Assembly: GCF_014337925.2 (NCBI RefSeq)
Contig: NZ_CP143423.1
Coordinates: 2,696,501-2,760,500 of the forward strand
Source: Roseobacter fucihabitans
GTDB lineage: Bacteria > Pseudomonadota > Alphaproteobacteria > Rhodobacterales > Rhodobacteraceae
Reading direction: 5' to 3'
DNA: 64,000 nt
Part shown: positions 8,521 through 17,998 of the stretch, piece after piece
Numbering within the stretch: position 1 is the stretch's first letter
How the letters are laid out: each line of letters opens with the position of its first letter
Made by a program: the position numbers and the translations under genes
Notes under the pieces: model-generated
The model's input: the letters and a program-made list of their open reading frames with translations, nothing else
Database searches by the model: none
What the model was told of the DNA's origin: nothing

Positions 8521-10104
8521 TTACTCGGAGACCGAGGCCTTCTCGAACGGACCATATGCACCCAACGCAGAAGTCGCGTGATCTGCCAGTTTTTCGTTAT
8601 AGACGGTCAGGAATTCCATCTCGAACAGGTTCGCCACCGGCATATCCGTTGCCAGGATCGTCTGGATTTGACCATAGATCTCAGCACGTTTTGCCGCATC
8701 AGGCTCTTGTGCACCGGCATTCAGAAGGGCGTCGAGTTCCGGATTGGAATAGCGTGAAGAATTCACGAAATGCGTACCCTGACGAATCTGGTCCGTACCG
8801 TAATGGCGGTGAACGCCCAGCACCGGGTCAGGCAGCTGGTAAAAGTAGTTCACGTTCATCTCAAAGTCGTAATCCGCATAGATACGGTTCAACCATGTGG
8901 GCACGTCTTCGTAACGCAACTCGACTTCGATCCCCAGCGGCTTCATCGCCTGTTTCATGTACTCACCGGCCCGGCGCCAGTCTTCACCGTAAGGGATGAG
9001 ATCAATCGTGATGCTTGCGCGCACACCGTCGCCATCTGGCATGATCCCGGCATCATCAAGCTCTTTGATCGCAGCTTCCAGATCGCCCGTGGCCGGGTAA
9101 TTCGGCAGTCCCGATTTATAGAGGCCAACCTTGTCAAAGTTGGAGGACAAAGCCGAGGTCGCAGGCTTGCCGTAGCCAAACCAGATGTTATCGATCAGGA
9201 ACTGACGGTCCATGACCAGCGACACAGCGCGACGCATGGCCGGATTATCAAAGGGGGGTTTGGTGGTGTTAAACTCGATCAAGGCCATCGGGTTGATCAT
9301 CGAATAACCATCGGTTGTCACCGAAAATCCATCCATCTCGCGCAAGCGAACGGCGTCGATGTTGGGGATCGCGCCGTAAGCACCATACATCACTTCGCCG
9401 TTTTCCATGGCAGCGGTACGCGTCGAGGCATCCGGCACAAAGCGCCCGACGATGCGTTCGATCAGAGGCAAACCGGGCTTCCAGTAATTCTCGTTCTTGT
9501 CGAGGCGGATATACTGGCCCTTTTTCCATTCCGTAAATGTGAAAGCACCGGTGCCGACGGGATTGGTTCCCAGATCAGAACTGCGAATGTCTGTACCGTC
9601 CAAAAGGTGCTTTGGCACAATCGGGCTTTCATAGGCAGACAGGGCGCGCAGCATGTAGGGGGCAGGATTGTCCAGATTGAAAACAGCCGTGAAGTCGTCG
9701 GGCGTATCGATGGAGGATACTTCGCGGAAAGAGTTCGGACCACGTGGGTGAACTTTCTTAAGTACTTCCATGACCGTAAAAGCAACATCGGCGGAGGTGA
9801 ATGGCGCGCCGTCATGCCATTGAACGCCCTCGCGCAGCTTGAATGTCACGGTCTTGCCGTCTTCGCTGACCTCGTAGCTTTCGGCCAAAGAGGGTACGAT
9901 GTTCAGATCATTGTCATAATCAAACAAACCGTCATAAATTTTGGGGGCTACAAGGCCAATCGGCCCTGAGGTGGACAGAAACGACGCAAGCGAGGGCGGT
10001 TCCGGCTGGACCAGATACACAAGGTTCTGCGCCATAGCGGAGAGGGGTGAAAGCGCGAGTCCAACCGCACATGACGCCCCCATAATCAGGGTCTTAAAAT
10101 TCAT
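8521..10104 (-). CDS. Dipeptide-type ABC transporter substrate-binding protein (family 5)
   Basis: 527 residues with a clear signal peptide (MNFKTLIMGASCAVGLALS, cleavage after AMAQ-type AMA). The mature part opens with LVYLVQPEPPSLASF and contains SYEVSEDGKTVTFKLREGVQWHDGAPFTS, the family 5 signature region. The family binds peptides, nickel, opines and other small ligands; which one cannot be told. The next gene upstream on the same strand is an amidase, so an amide or short peptide is an attractive guess. The RBS AAGGAG stands 8 bases before the ATG. Confidence 0.93.
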   Translation of the reverse strand: MNFKTLIMGASCAVGLALSPLSAMAQNLVYLVQPEPPSLASFLSTSGPIGLVAPKIYDGLFDYDNDLNIVPSLAESYEVSEDGKTVTFKLREGVQWHDGAPFTSADVAFTVMEVLKKVHPRGPNSFREVSSIDTPDDFTAVFNLDNPAPYMLRALSAYESPIVPKHLLDGTDIRSSDLGTNPVGTGAFTFTEWKKGQYIRLDKNENYWKPGLPLIERIVGRFVPDASTRTAAMENGEVMYGAYGAIPNIDAVRLREMDGFSVTTDGYSMINPMALIEFNTTKPPFDNPAMRRAVSLVMDRQFLIDNIWFGYGKPATSALSSNFDKVGLYKSGLPNYPATGDLEAAIKELDDAGIMPDGDGVRASITIDLIPYGEDWRRAGEYMKQAMKPLGIEVELRYEDVPTWLNRIYADYDFEMNVNYFYQLPDPVLGVHRHYGTDQIRQGTHFVNSSRYSNPELDALLNAGAQEPDAAKRAEIYGQIQTILATDMPVANLFEMEFLTVYNEKLADHATSALGAYGPFEKASVSE

Positions 10105-10474
10105 TCAGGATTCTCCTTGTTGTTGCTCGTCCTTCAAATCGGATCGAGCTTATATTTTTAGCGAGTTATGCCTGACTTCATAGGCACTTCTCAAGAGCGC
10201 AAGGTCAAATTAAAACTTAACCCTCTGAGACCATGGCATAAAGTCTCAACAGATTGCCGTTTTTTTAACCGGTTCGGGTAAATAAATGAGTGAATCAGCC
10301 GACCCAGGCACCATGGTTTGACGGCCTTCGGACCGAGATTGAGGGATTTATCGCGGCAATCTGCATGGCGCTGTGGACAAGCCCATTTCGGCTTGCCAGG
10401 GCAGGCTCTGCAACCGGGACACGGCCCGCACAATGTTGCTCGCCGCCTGCGATTTATCAGAACCGGGCCTCTGA
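10105..10474. other. Intergenic region upstream of the peptide importer
   Basis: 370 bp separate the amidase gene from the binding-protein gene. No protein-like reading frame is convincing. A TGCCT/AGGCA inverted repeat near 10169-10184 and an AT-rich stretch at 10145-10165 are possible promoter elements for the transporter operon. Confidence 0.35.
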
Positions 10475-11413
10475 TCAGCCACGATCAATCAGGTTTTTCG
10501 CCATCATCATATGGACACCTTTTTCGCGGTTCACTGTTTGCGTGATCCTCAGATCCCCCGCGAGACTGCACAACATATAGGCATCTTCGCGGCAGATACC
10601 GGCCCGCTCTGACACCAATGCGATCATATCACGCAAGGCCATCTCAGCGCAGCGATCAAGGTCGGGGGCCATTCCCATCGTGATATAATGAGTGGGCGTT
10701 TCAGCCTGCGGGTAAGTGAGGTCAAGATCTTTGCGAACGCTGAGCCGAAAGCGCCCCTGAAGCGCGGTTTCAATGGCGGTGACGCAGACCTCGCCGTCCC
10801 CTTGGGCACCGTGACCATCACCGCATGAAAACAGCGCGCCTTCTGTGAAAACAGGCAGGTAAAGCGTTGTACCCGCAATCAGTTCCTTATTGTCGATGTT
10901 GCCCCCGAAGGCACGCGGTTCAATCGTGGAAATCCGTCCCCAGGCGGGGGGCGGCGCGACCGCCATAACACCAAAAAATGGGTTCAAATCCAGTTCAAGA
11001 CCCCAGGGCAACGTGGCGATACCGCGCTCACCATCCAGCGGGATAATCGTGTGATGCGGCGTTGGAAAATCAGCAGGAAGGGTGCCGGCCAGCGGCCTGA
11101 TAAAGTTAAAACCCCAGTCCTGTCGCAATGAAACCTCCAGAATATCGACCTGCAGCACATCCCCCGGCATCGCACCGGCAACGGCAACGGGCCCCGTCAG
11201 CAGATGTCCCGGCACAGAAGGCACACCCGCTGCATGCAGTTCCAGCAGTTCAGGGGGCACATGAAAGCCATCGCCGGGCAAATTCCGGGGCGCACCAGAG
11301 AGGGTGTCGATTGTGATCTCGGTGCCACTTTCGAGTGTCATGACGGGCTGCAAAGCGGCGTCAAAAAAGCCCCAATGGCAGGTGTCGGTCGATGCCTTGA
11401 GCATTTTGGTCAT
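10475..11413 (-). CDS. Acetamidase/formamidase family protein
   Basis: 312 residues, the normal length for the FmdA/AmdA family. Family segments are clear: PGDVLQVDILEV, FNFIRPLAGTLP, FGGNIDNKELIAGTTLYLPV and CGDGHGAQGDGEVCVTAIET, the last being the most typical motif. C-terminal SERAGICREDAYMLCSLAGDLRITQ is also conserved. These cytoplasmic enzymes hydrolyse formamide or short amides to ammonia and the acid. It is co-directional with the Dpp-type importer and lies 8 kb from the DMFase homologue, which suggests that amide nitrogen is used here. A second Met at codon 4 is an alternative start. Confidence 0.9.
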   Translation of the reverse strand: MTKMLKASTDTCHWGFFDAALQPVMTLESGTEITIDTLSGAPRNLPGDGFHVPPELLELHAAGVPSVPGHLLTGPVAVAGAMPGDVLQVDILEVSLRQDWGFNFIRPLAGTLPADFPTPHHTIIPLDGERGIATLPWGLELDLNPFFGVMAVAPPPAWGRISTIEPRAFGGNIDNKELIAGTTLYLPVFTEGALFSCGDGHGAQGDGEVCVTAIETALQGRFRLSVRKDLDLTYPQAETPTHYITMGMAPDLDRCAEMALRDMIALVSERAGICREDAYMLCSLAGDLRITQTVNREKGVHMMMAKNLIDRG

Positions 11414-11659
11414 CGCGTGGCCATCTCTTTCACTGAATATTGCGTTTCATTTGTAATCTTGAATGGCATTTTACCTGATAATTATCTGGTTTGACACACA
11501 CTGATCTCTCCAATCAACATACTGACCTTGCCAGACGTTTCGCGTGGTCTCCAGGTTGGTTTGGAACGGGTCAGTTTTCGGGATGACAATTTGAGATACC
11601 CTCGCGAAATTTCCAAGCCGTTCATGGATACCGGCGCGCGAATGTTTTGCCGTTTTGAT
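11414..11659. other. Intergenic region, no intact gene
   Basis: About 250 bp between the amidase start and the decayed epimerase. No recognisable protein is read in any frame. It must hold the amidase promoter; AT-rich sequence lies at 11438-11490. Confidence 0.4.
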
Positions 11660-11872
11660 CTGTAGGCGCATTTGGCGGCGGCCTCCAGCAGTGTCGTGAC
11701 CTTGGCCAGTTGGTGAGATGTGGGCATAAGCCTGACCGTTCTATGATGCCGCATAGACAACACAGCGCTGCGTCTCGATCTCAAGGACGTTGGCCTTCCA
11801 AAGCCTGCGAGACGCCCCGTTCGCATCCCGGGACAGGGTCCACATGCAAGTATAAACGCCAAAACCCTTCAT
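11660..11872 (-). pseudogene. Decayed sugar epimerase (paralogue of the gene at 21431)
   Basis: Starting at ATG 11872, the reading MKGFGVYTCMWTLSRD matches the intact epimerase start MEGFGVHTSMWTMSWD at 22279. It stops at TAG near 11741. After a deletion, a second stretch (PTSHQLAKVTTLLEAAAKCA, from about 11724) aligns with PTRAELDNVAQALTRAAKHA of the intact protein. The ATG overlaps the TGA stop of the SDR gene as ATGA, so this was once the last, translationally coupled gene of the 15.6-11.9 kb operon. Confidence 0.7.
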
Positions 11873-12621
11873 ACGCTGGAAAAACCCCCTTCGATCATCA
11901 TAAGCGCCCCGTTGACCAGATCAGAGGCGGGTGCAGCAAGGTACAGCGCCATATCGGCAATCTCGACCGGTTCGCCGAACCGGCCCAACGGGGTTGCAGC
12001 AATCATCGGTCCGGACTTTTCCGGCGGGCTCCAGATTTGCCGACCCATTTCGGTCAGAACAACCGTTGGGCAGATCGCGTTGACCTGAATGTTATGCGGG
12101 GCCAGTTCGGCCATCAGCGATTTGGTCAGCGCGTTCAACCCTCCCTTGGACGCTGCATAGGCGGCGTGGTCGGGCAGCGCGATCACCCCGGTCTGCGAGG
12201 AGATGTTGATGATCTTCCCGCCCCCTGCGGCGATCATCCCAGGTGCCACACCTTTGGCCAAAAGGAACGGCGCGCGCAGGTTGATCGCCATCGTCCGGTC
12301 CCAGTCGGCCGGGTCAAACTCAAGAACGGGCCCGACAAGCGCGACGCCAGCCGAGTTGACCAGAATATCGACCTGTTCCTGTCCTGCCAGCGCCTGCGTG
12401 ATGACGCTTTCACAGCCCTCCACCGTGGCAATATCCGCCGCAATCGTGGTGCAGGCGGTCTGCTGTGCAAGCGTGTTCAGGCGGTGTTCGCAACGCCCGG
12501 TCGCGATGACAGTCGCACCAGCCTGCGTAAAGACCCGCACGATCTCCGCCCCGATGCCAGAGGATGCGCCCGTAACCAAAGCGACCTTACCAGCAATCGA
12601 AAACCTGTCTTGCCACGTCAT
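11869..12621 (-). CDS. SDR-family oxidoreductase (polyol dehydrogenase-like)
   Basis: 250 residues, classical short-chain dehydrogenase. The nucleotide site TGASSGIG is at residues 17-24 and NSAG at 89-92. Ser141/142 and the catalytic pair Y155 and K159 (YAASK) are present. Closest style is NAD-dependent threitol, arabinitol or xylulose-type dehydrogenases, which interconvert a polyol and a ketose. It is the fourth gene of an operon with an ABC ATPase, an EgsA-like enzyme and a SIS isomerase, consistent with polyol catabolism. Gap of 3 bp after the SIS gene. Confidence 0.88.
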   Translation of the reverse strand: MTWQDRFSIAGKVALVTGASSGIGAEIVRVFTQAGATVIATGRCEHRLNTLAQQTACTTIAADIATVEGCESVITQALAGQEQVDILVNSAGVALVGPVLEFDPADWDRTMAINLRAPFLLAKGVAPGMIAAGGGKIINISSQTGVIALPDHAAYAASKGGLNALTKSLMAELAPHNIQVNAICPTVVLTEMGRQIWSPPEKSGPMIAATPLGRFGEPVEIADMALYLAAPASDLVNGALMMIEGGFSSV

Positions 12622-12624
12622 AGG

Positions 12625-13182
12625 CTACTCCAGATTGGTGTGATTGGCGCGCATTGCATTAGCGCTCAGACCCATTTGATCCCGCAAATGCAGGATTACC
12701 ATTTCAAAGAACAGGAACTGTACCGCTTCAAACAGCGAGCCCATAGGCAGAACCGAGGTCGCGCCCTCCTGATCATTCGCCATGGTTTGCGCCTCAAGGT
12801 GAACCACATGGGTCACGGATTGCGGCACCGTGCCATCTGGCGTTGCGGTAACGCACATGGTGGCTGCCCCTGCGGTCTTGGCGACGTCAATCAAACCGCT
12901 GACTGTGGAAAATTCACCCGGACCCGCGCTGACAATCAACATATCACCTGTACCAAGCGGCGGCGTTGTCATGTCCCCAACCACATGCGCATCCAGCCCC
13001 AAATGAAACAGCCGCATCGCAAGCGACTTCATCATCAGCCCCTCGCGTCCCACGCCGTAAAGGGCGATACGTTTGGCGTTCAGGATTGGCGCGGCCATCA
13101 CCTCAACCTGATGTGGCAGCGCGCTGTCCAGAACGGCCCCGATTTCGGTGATCGCGCGGGATGCAAGTTTCTTGAGTGTCAT
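12625..13182 (-). CDS. SIS-domain sugar isomerase (6-phospho-3-hexuloisomerase-like)
   Basis: 185 residues, a single SIS domain. [22 protein letters not shown] is the phosphosugar-binding loop, [14 protein letters not shown] the second SIS motif, and the C-terminal ANHTNLE resembles the ARHANLE-type tail of HxlB proteins. HxlB isomerises 3-hexulose-6-phosphate; here, without HxlA, it more likely isomerises another ketose phosphate. Its ATG overlaps the stop of the EgsA-like gene by 4 bp. Confidence 0.8.
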   Translation of the reverse strand: MTLKKLASRAITEIGAVLDSALPHQVEVMAAPILNAKRIALYGVGREGLMMKSLAMRLFHLGLDAHVVGDMTTPPLGTGDMLIVSAGPGEFSTVSGLIDVAKTAGAATMCVTATPDGTVPQSVTHVVHLEAQTMANDQEGATSVLPMGSLFEAVQFLFFEMVILHLRDQMGLSANAMRANHTNLE

Positions 13183-14552
13183 GAGGCCATCGCCGATTTG
13201 CCGGAGATGAGTTTGGGCATGACCGCCGCGAATGCCGCTTCGGTCTGGCCAATATCATGCAGCAGATCAAAAATCGTATACCGGCGGCGGATGAAGGTGG
13301 CGGCACGCATCGTCGAAAGCAGATGCTCCGGCGTTACCCCGATCTGGCGCGCAAAGGCTGGGGCACCGGCCTGTCGCAACATATCGGCCATGTCTTGATG
13401 GCGGTAAAGATGGCTCTGCAAACGGTTGCGCAATGCTGGCCAGCAATCCTTTAGGACCATCAACCGGGCCGCATGCACGTCCGCGGTTGCGAATTTGGCC
13501 TCAAGCTCCACCCCTGCCTTCTGCGCGATCTTCGGCGCGTCGATGGCGTTCAAAAGGGCCTCTTTGCGGGCTTGCAGGCTGGGGGTCGCACCCAGAATAT
13601 CCGCTACATTCAAGCGGCTCAGATCTTGATCCAGCAACCAGTCAAACAGCGCCAGCGCAGCGACGCACCCGACAGAGACCGCAGCGCCATGGCTGACCTT
13701 TTGATCCTGATGCGTGAGGCCCTCCATTTCCCACATATGGGCGATCTGATGATCCGCCCCCGATGCAGGGCGCGAGCTGGCATGGGCTTCCATCGCAAAG
13801 CCGACCGCTGCCAGGCCCACAAACAAGCGCGCCAAGCTGTCACGCTCACCTGAGCGCACACCATCTGGCCCGGCAAGCCACCCCTTCAGATGATCCTGCA
13901 CCATGGGCCAAGCGACAGTGTCGATCGGCTCCACGCCAAGCGCATCTGCCAAAATCCAGTCGCCTCCCGCTGGGACTTTGCCCGCAAGATCGCCGTAGCC
14001 CCAACCGTTCATCTCGGCCGGTGCCGTCGCTATGATATCAAGATCAGCCAGCATCGCGATGGGCGCGCGGGTCGGAATGGTCACTTTGAAACCGTTCTCG
14101 GCCAAGGGTGCCCCGGCGCTGGTGTAGCCATCCATGGAAGCTGCCGTCGCCACGGTCACATAGCGGCGGTCGGTCCTGAAGGCTGCATATTTGGTAAGGT
14201 CGTTGATCACCCCTGATCCGACGGACACTGGAAAAAGATCCGCGTCAGCCGCCAGGGCGACGCGAAAGGGCTCCGCCTCTTCTACGGAGGCCTTTGGGAG
14301 CGGGTTGACCGGCAGAACATGCGCCTCCACCTCAAACCCGGCGGCTTCCAGCGATGTGACAACGGCTTGTCCCGCCGCCTGAAACCCTGCTTCATCCGCA
14401 CAAAGAAGCACGCGGGGCATGCGGGTCATCCGGGCCACCAGCGCGCCGGTATCACGCAACCTGCCCGCCCCCAGGACAACTTCGTCCGTCACTTCCGAGC
14501 GCGCAACAGCTGGCGCAATCAGGCTGTCCATCTGGGAAGTCCATGTGCTCAT
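13179..14552 (-). CDS. sn-glycerol-1-phosphate dehydrogenase-like protein (EgsA/AraM family)
   Basis: 457 residues. The NAD-binding segment [15 protein letters not shown], followed by [16 protein letters not shown], is the EgsA/AraM signature. [12 protein letters not shown] and [11 protein letters not shown] supply the His ligands of the metal site. AraM of Bacillus reduces DHAP to glycerol-1-phosphate and sits in an arabinose operon. In this operon the enzyme may instead oxidise a polyol phosphate to a ketose phosphate for the SIS isomerase; that role is inference. Confidence 0.85.
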   Translation of the reverse strand: MSTWTSQMDSLIAPAVARSEVTDEVVLGAGRLRDTGALVARMTRMPRVLLCADEAGFQAAGQAVVTSLEAAGFEVEAHVLPVNPLPKASVEEAEPFRVALAADADLFPVSVGSGVINDLTKYAAFRTDRRYVTVATAASMDGYTSAGAPLAENGFKVTIPTRAPIAMLADLDIIATAPAEMNGWGYGDLAGKVPAGGDWILADALGVEPIDTVAWPMVQDHLKGWLAGPDGVRSGERDSLARLFVGLAAVGFAMEAHASSRPASGADHQIAHMWEMEGLTHQDQKVSHGAAVSVGCVAALALFDWLLDQDLSRLNVADILGATPSLQARKEALLNAIDAPKIAQKAGVELEAKFATADVHAARLMVLKDCWPALRNRLQSHLYRHQDMADMLRQAGAPAFARQIGVTPEHLLSTMRAATFIRRRYTIFDLLHDIGQTEAAFAAVMPKLISGKSAMAS

Positions 14553-14562
14553 GGGCGGCTCC

Positions 14563-15576
14563 TCATTTCAGCGTTTGTCCATCGGCATCAAAATGGTGCA
14601 GCCGATTTTCGCGAAAGATCATATTGACTGTATCCCCGGCGTTGTAGCTGTCCTCCCCATCCGTCTTGACGACGATCTGCGTGTCATCCCCTGCCATGAT
14701 GTAAAGGTAGCTTTCGCTGCCCAGCTTTTCCTTGACACGTATGATGCCCGCATGACCCGTGTCGCCCAATTGGACATGTTCCGGCCGAATGCCAAGTTTT
14801 GAGGTGCCGCTTGGCACAGCAAAATCTGCTCCCAATGCGTTGGTCGCAGAAAAAATATTCATGGCGGGCGACCCGATGAACCCGGCAACAAATTCTGTTG
14901 CCGGTGCGTGATACAAATCCATGGGTGATCCGACTTGTTCAATCCGCCCACCGTTCAGGACAACGATTTGATCTGCCATGGTCATGGCCTCAACTTGATC
15001 ATGGGTGACATAGATCATCGTTGCATCCAGTTCCTTGTGCAGCGCTTCAAGCTCGATCCGCATCTGCACCCGCAGTTTTGCGTCAAGGTTCGACAGCGGC
15101 TCATCGAACAGGAAAACCTTGGGGTTTTTCACGATCGACCGCCCGATCGCCACGCGCTGACGCTGCCCGCCAGAAAGCTGTCCCGGTTTACGCTCCAACA
15201 GCTCAGTCAGTTGCAAAACCTGCGCGGCCTCCTCAATGCGCGCTTTGCGCTCAGCGGGCGGGATGCGGTTGACCTTCATGCCGAATTCCATATTCGCACG
15301 CACAGTCATGTGCGGATAAAGCGCATATGACTGGAAAACCATCGACAGGTCGCGATCAGCTGGTTCAAGGTTCGTGACGTCTTGGCCGTCAATGTTGATC
15401 GTGCCATTGCTCACCCCTTCCAGACCCGCAATCGCGCGCAGCAAGGTGGATTTACCACAACCCGATGGCCCCACGAAAACGACGAAAGCACCGTCAGCCA
15501 CCGATAGGGACACGTTTTTCAGGGCGTGCAAGTCACCATAATACTTGTTGATTTTCGAAAGCTCTACAGTCGCCAA
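14563..15576 (-). CDS. Sugar ABC transporter ATP-binding protein, UgpC/MsmK type
   Basis: 337 residues if started at TTG 15576, which has GAGGGA 8 bases upstream and gives ATVELSKINKYYGD, the normal family N-terminus. Walker A is GPSGCGKSTLLRAI, signature [14 protein letters not shown], Walker B VFLFDEPLSNLD, and a TOBE-type C-terminal domain follows. It should energise the divergently encoded permeases at 17131-18823, completing a MalEFGK-type importer split over two operons. Confidence 0.92.
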   Translation of the reverse strand: MATVELSKINKYYGDLHALKNVSLSVADGAFVVFVGPSGCGKSTLLRAIAGLEGVSNGTINIDGQDVTNLEPADRDLSMVFQSYALYPHMTVRANMEFGMKVNRIPPAERKARIEEAAQVLQLTELLERKPGQLSGGQRQRVAIGRSIVKNPKVFLFDEPLSNLDAKLRVQMRIELEALHKELDATMIYVTHDQVEAMTMADQIVVLNGGRIEQVGSPMDLYHAPATEFVAGFIGSPAMNIFSATNALGADFAVPSGTSKLGIRPEHVQLGDTGHAGIIRVKEKLGSESYLYIMAGDDTQIVVKTDGEDSYNAGDTVNMIFRENRLHHFDADGQTLK

Positions 15577-15620
15577 GTTCTCATTCCCTCTGATCGACCC
15601 GCTTCGGTCCAAGTTGGCCT

Positions 15621-15690
15621 TACGTCAATTTATGTTTGACATAGCCCCGTCATTTACATTTGTATGCAGCACGAAGCAAAAGTATGTCAA
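15621..15690. promoter_or_regulatory. Divergent control region with TATGTCAA-type half-sites
   Basis: Three half-sites lie between the ATPase and binding-protein genes: TACGTCAA at 15621-15628, TTGACATA (the complement orientation) at 15636-15643, and TATGTCAA at 15683-15690. The first two form an inverted pair. The same octamer occurs in the palindrome at 34926-34956. A SorC-type protein (18836-19804) is the obvious candidate binder. Confidence 0.45.
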
Positions 15691-15714
15691 CCAATTCTAA
15701 AAAGGGAGGTCACC

Positions 15715-17055
15715 ATGAAATTGAGGACATTAATGGCATCGACAGCACTTGCCGCGACACTCGCGTCCGGGGCTCTCGCTGACGGTCATGGGTGGAGCCT
15801 GAAGAAGGCAGCCGAACCCTATGCTGGTACGACAGTTGATGTGGTATTCCTGCTACGCCCAGGGTATGAGGCCATCGAAGCCATGTTGCCCGCGTTCGAA
15901 CAAGAGACCGGCATAAAGGTCAACATCATCAAACACCCCTACGAGAATGCACTGGGCGAGCAGGTCCGTGACTTTGTCGCAGGGGGCGACCTGGACGTGG
16001 CGCTGATCGACCTCGTCTGGATCGGCAGTTTCGCCGAAAATGAATGGATTCTACCGCTTGCAGATGTGCAGGCGAAGTTCCCTGAGACCGTTGACCCCGA
16101 TCTTGATATAGACGACTTTTTCCCGCTTGTTCTGAACGCGTTCGGGGGTTGGAACGATACTACCTATGGGCTGCCGGTCGATAATTATTCAGGCTTGTTG
16201 TTCTACAACCGCTGCATGCTCGAAGACGCCGGCTTTGACGGACCGCCACAGACCTGGGCAGAGCTGAAAGATATCTATGGCCCCGCACTGACAAAGGATG
16301 GCAAATACGCCTATGCCTTGCAGTCCAAGCGCAATGAAACGCAATCTGCGGATAGTTTCGCGCGGATGATCTGGCCCTTTGGCGGCTCGTTCCTGGATGA
16401 AGATTTCAAATCCAACCTGATGAGCGCGGAGAGCCAGGCGGGTCTGAAATTCCGTCAGGATCTGATGCAATACATGCCCGATGGTATCGTCGCCTATGAC
16501 CATGCAGAAGTGGTCAATGGTTTTGCGCAGGGTGACATTGCGATGATCACGGAATGGTCTGCGTTTTACTCCTCTGTAGTGTCGCCTGATACCTCGACGG
16601 TTGCGGATTGCGTTGAAATCGCGCCTGAGCCAACCGGCCCGGCGGGCCGCAAACCGGCGCTTGGCGGATTCTCAATGGCCGTTGCAAGCCAGGCGGACGA
16701 AGCGGAGCAGGCCGCAGCCTATCTGTTCATCCAATGGGCCACGTCCAAGGCAAATGCGCGCGCGTATTTGGAGCGCGGCGGCGTGCCCGCCCGTCAATCG
16801 GTCTATCAGGAAGACGGGCTTGAAGCGTTCAAGTTTGTTCCCGCCTTGGTCGAAAGTTGGCAGGAGGGTGTTCCAGAGTTCCGGCCGCGCTTTGCTGAAT
16901 GGCCCGAAATCACCGAGATCGTGCAAGAGTGGGGCACCAAAATGATGCTTGGCGAGGTCACCACCGAAGAAGGGGCGATGGAGATCGGCGAGCGGATGGA
17001 AGCCGTGTTGGAAGAAGCGGGATATTATTCCGGCGACAAGCCACTCGCGCAATAG
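15715..17055 (+). CDS. Sugar ABC transporter substrate-binding protein (family 1)
   Basis: 446 residues from ATG 15715, preceded by GGGAGG. The signal peptide is MKLRTLMASTALAATLASG with ALA-D cleavage. The mature protein has family 1 features: GYEAIEAMLPAFEQETGIKV, PYENALGEQVRDFVAGGDLDV and a Trp-rich sugar cleft. It delivers a sugar or polyol to the two permeases that follow. A 9-bp hairpin lies directly after the gene. Confidence 0.93.
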   Translation: MKLRTLMASTALAATLASGALADGHGWSLKKAAEPYAGTTVDVVFLLRPGYEAIEAMLPAFEQETGIKVNIIKHPYENALGEQVRDFVAGGDLDVALIDLVWIGSFAENEWILPLADVQAKFPETVDPDLDIDDFFPLVLNAFGGWNDTTYGLPVDNYSGLLFYNRCMLEDAGFDGPPQTWAELKDIYGPALTKDGKYAYALQSKRNETQSADSFARMIWPFGGSFLDEDFKSNLMSAESQAGLKFRQDLMQYMPDGIVAYDHAEVVNGFAQGDIAMITEWSAFYSSVVSPDTSTVADCVEIAPEPTGPAGRKPALGGFSMAVASQADEAEQAAAYLFIQWATSKANARAYLERGGVPARQSVYQEDGLEAFKFVPALVESWQEGVPEFRPRFAEWPEITEIVQEWGTKMMLGEVTTEEGAMEIGERMEAVLEEAGYYSGDKPLAQ

Positions 17056-17073
17056 TCTGATAAAATATACGGG

Positions 17074-17102
17074 GTCAGGGGCTGTTTCATGCGGCCCCTG
17101 AC
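17074..17102 (+). terminator. Hairpin after the binding-protein gene
   Basis: GTCAGGGGC and GCCCCTGAC are perfect 9-bp arms with an 11-base loop, between the binding-protein stop (17055) and the first permease. No T-run follows, so it probably protects or attenuates the transcript rather than ending it. Confidence 0.55.
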
Positions 17103-17130
17103 GCATCAGTTCAAACTGGGAGGGGCACCC

Positions 17131-17997
17131 ATGCGCGATCGAATCTCGGGACGCACCATCTTTGCATTCATTGGCCCCGCCGTGATTGCGCTTGCCGCAA
17201 TCGGGATCGTGCCCTTGCTCTATGCGGCGTGGACGTCGCTGCATTTCTTCAACCTGACCAAGCTTAAGAACGCCAGGTTCATTGGTCTCGAAAATTACCG
17301 GGAAGTGCTGACCGATGAGGTCTTCTGGCAGGCCATGGGGCGCACGTTCTTTTTGCTTGGTACATCGCTGCCATTGCAGATCGGGCTTGGGATGATCATC
17401 GCATTGGTGCTGCATCAACCCGGACTGAATATTCTCAAGACCCTGGCCCGGCTCAGCCTCGTGCTGCCGATGGCAACGACCTATGCAGTTGTCGGCCTGC
17501 TGGGGCAAGTCATGTTCAACCAGAAATTTGGCGTGGTGAACCAGCTCATGGGCGGTGCGGATATCAACTGGATCGGGGATGGCACGAACGCCTTCATCAT
17601 GATTGTCTTTTGGGACGTTTGGCAATGGACGCCCTTCGTCGCACTTGTCCTTTTGGCCGGTCTGACAATGGTGCCGGGCGAGGTCGAGGAGGCGGCGCGG
17701 CTGGAAACGAAAAGCCGTTGGACCGTGCTGCGTTACGTGCAGCTGCCTTTCCTGCTGCCCGGACTTGTTGCAGTCCTGATCCTGCGAACCGCAGACACGC
17801 TCAAATTGTTCGACATGGTGTTCACGCTGACACGAGGCGGGCCCGGCGCCTCGACCGAGTTCATTTCTCTGATGATCCAAAGGGTGGGCTTTCGGGGCTT
17901 TGATCAGGGCCTCGCCTCGGCTCAGGCGATCATCCTGCTGATCATCACCATTGTTCTGGCGCAGATCTACATCCGCGTTTTCTACAAGGAGGTTTGA
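17131..17997 (+). CDS. Sugar ABC transporter permease, MalF/UgpA type
   Basis: 288 residues from ATG 17131 (GGGAGG upstream). It has about six membrane helices, with the first at residues 9-30 (FAFIGPAVIALAAIGIVPLL), and the coupling loop EVEEAARLETKSRWTVLRYVQLP. It forms the channel with the next gene product. Confidence 0.92.
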   Translation: MRDRISGRTIFAFIGPAVIALAAIGIVPLLYAAWTSLHFFNLTKLKNARFIGLENYREVLTDEVFWQAMGRTFFLLGTSLPLQIGLGMIIALVLHQPGLNILKTLARLSLVLPMATTYAVVGLLGQVMFNQKFGVVNQLMGGADINWIGDGTNAFIMIVFWDVWQWTPFVALVLLAGLTMVPGEVEEAARLETKSRWTVLRYVQLPFLLPGLVAVLILRTADTLKLFDMVFTLTRGGPGASTEFISLMIQRVGFRGFDQGLASAQAIILLIITIVLAQIYIRVFYKEV

Positions 17998-17998
17998 C

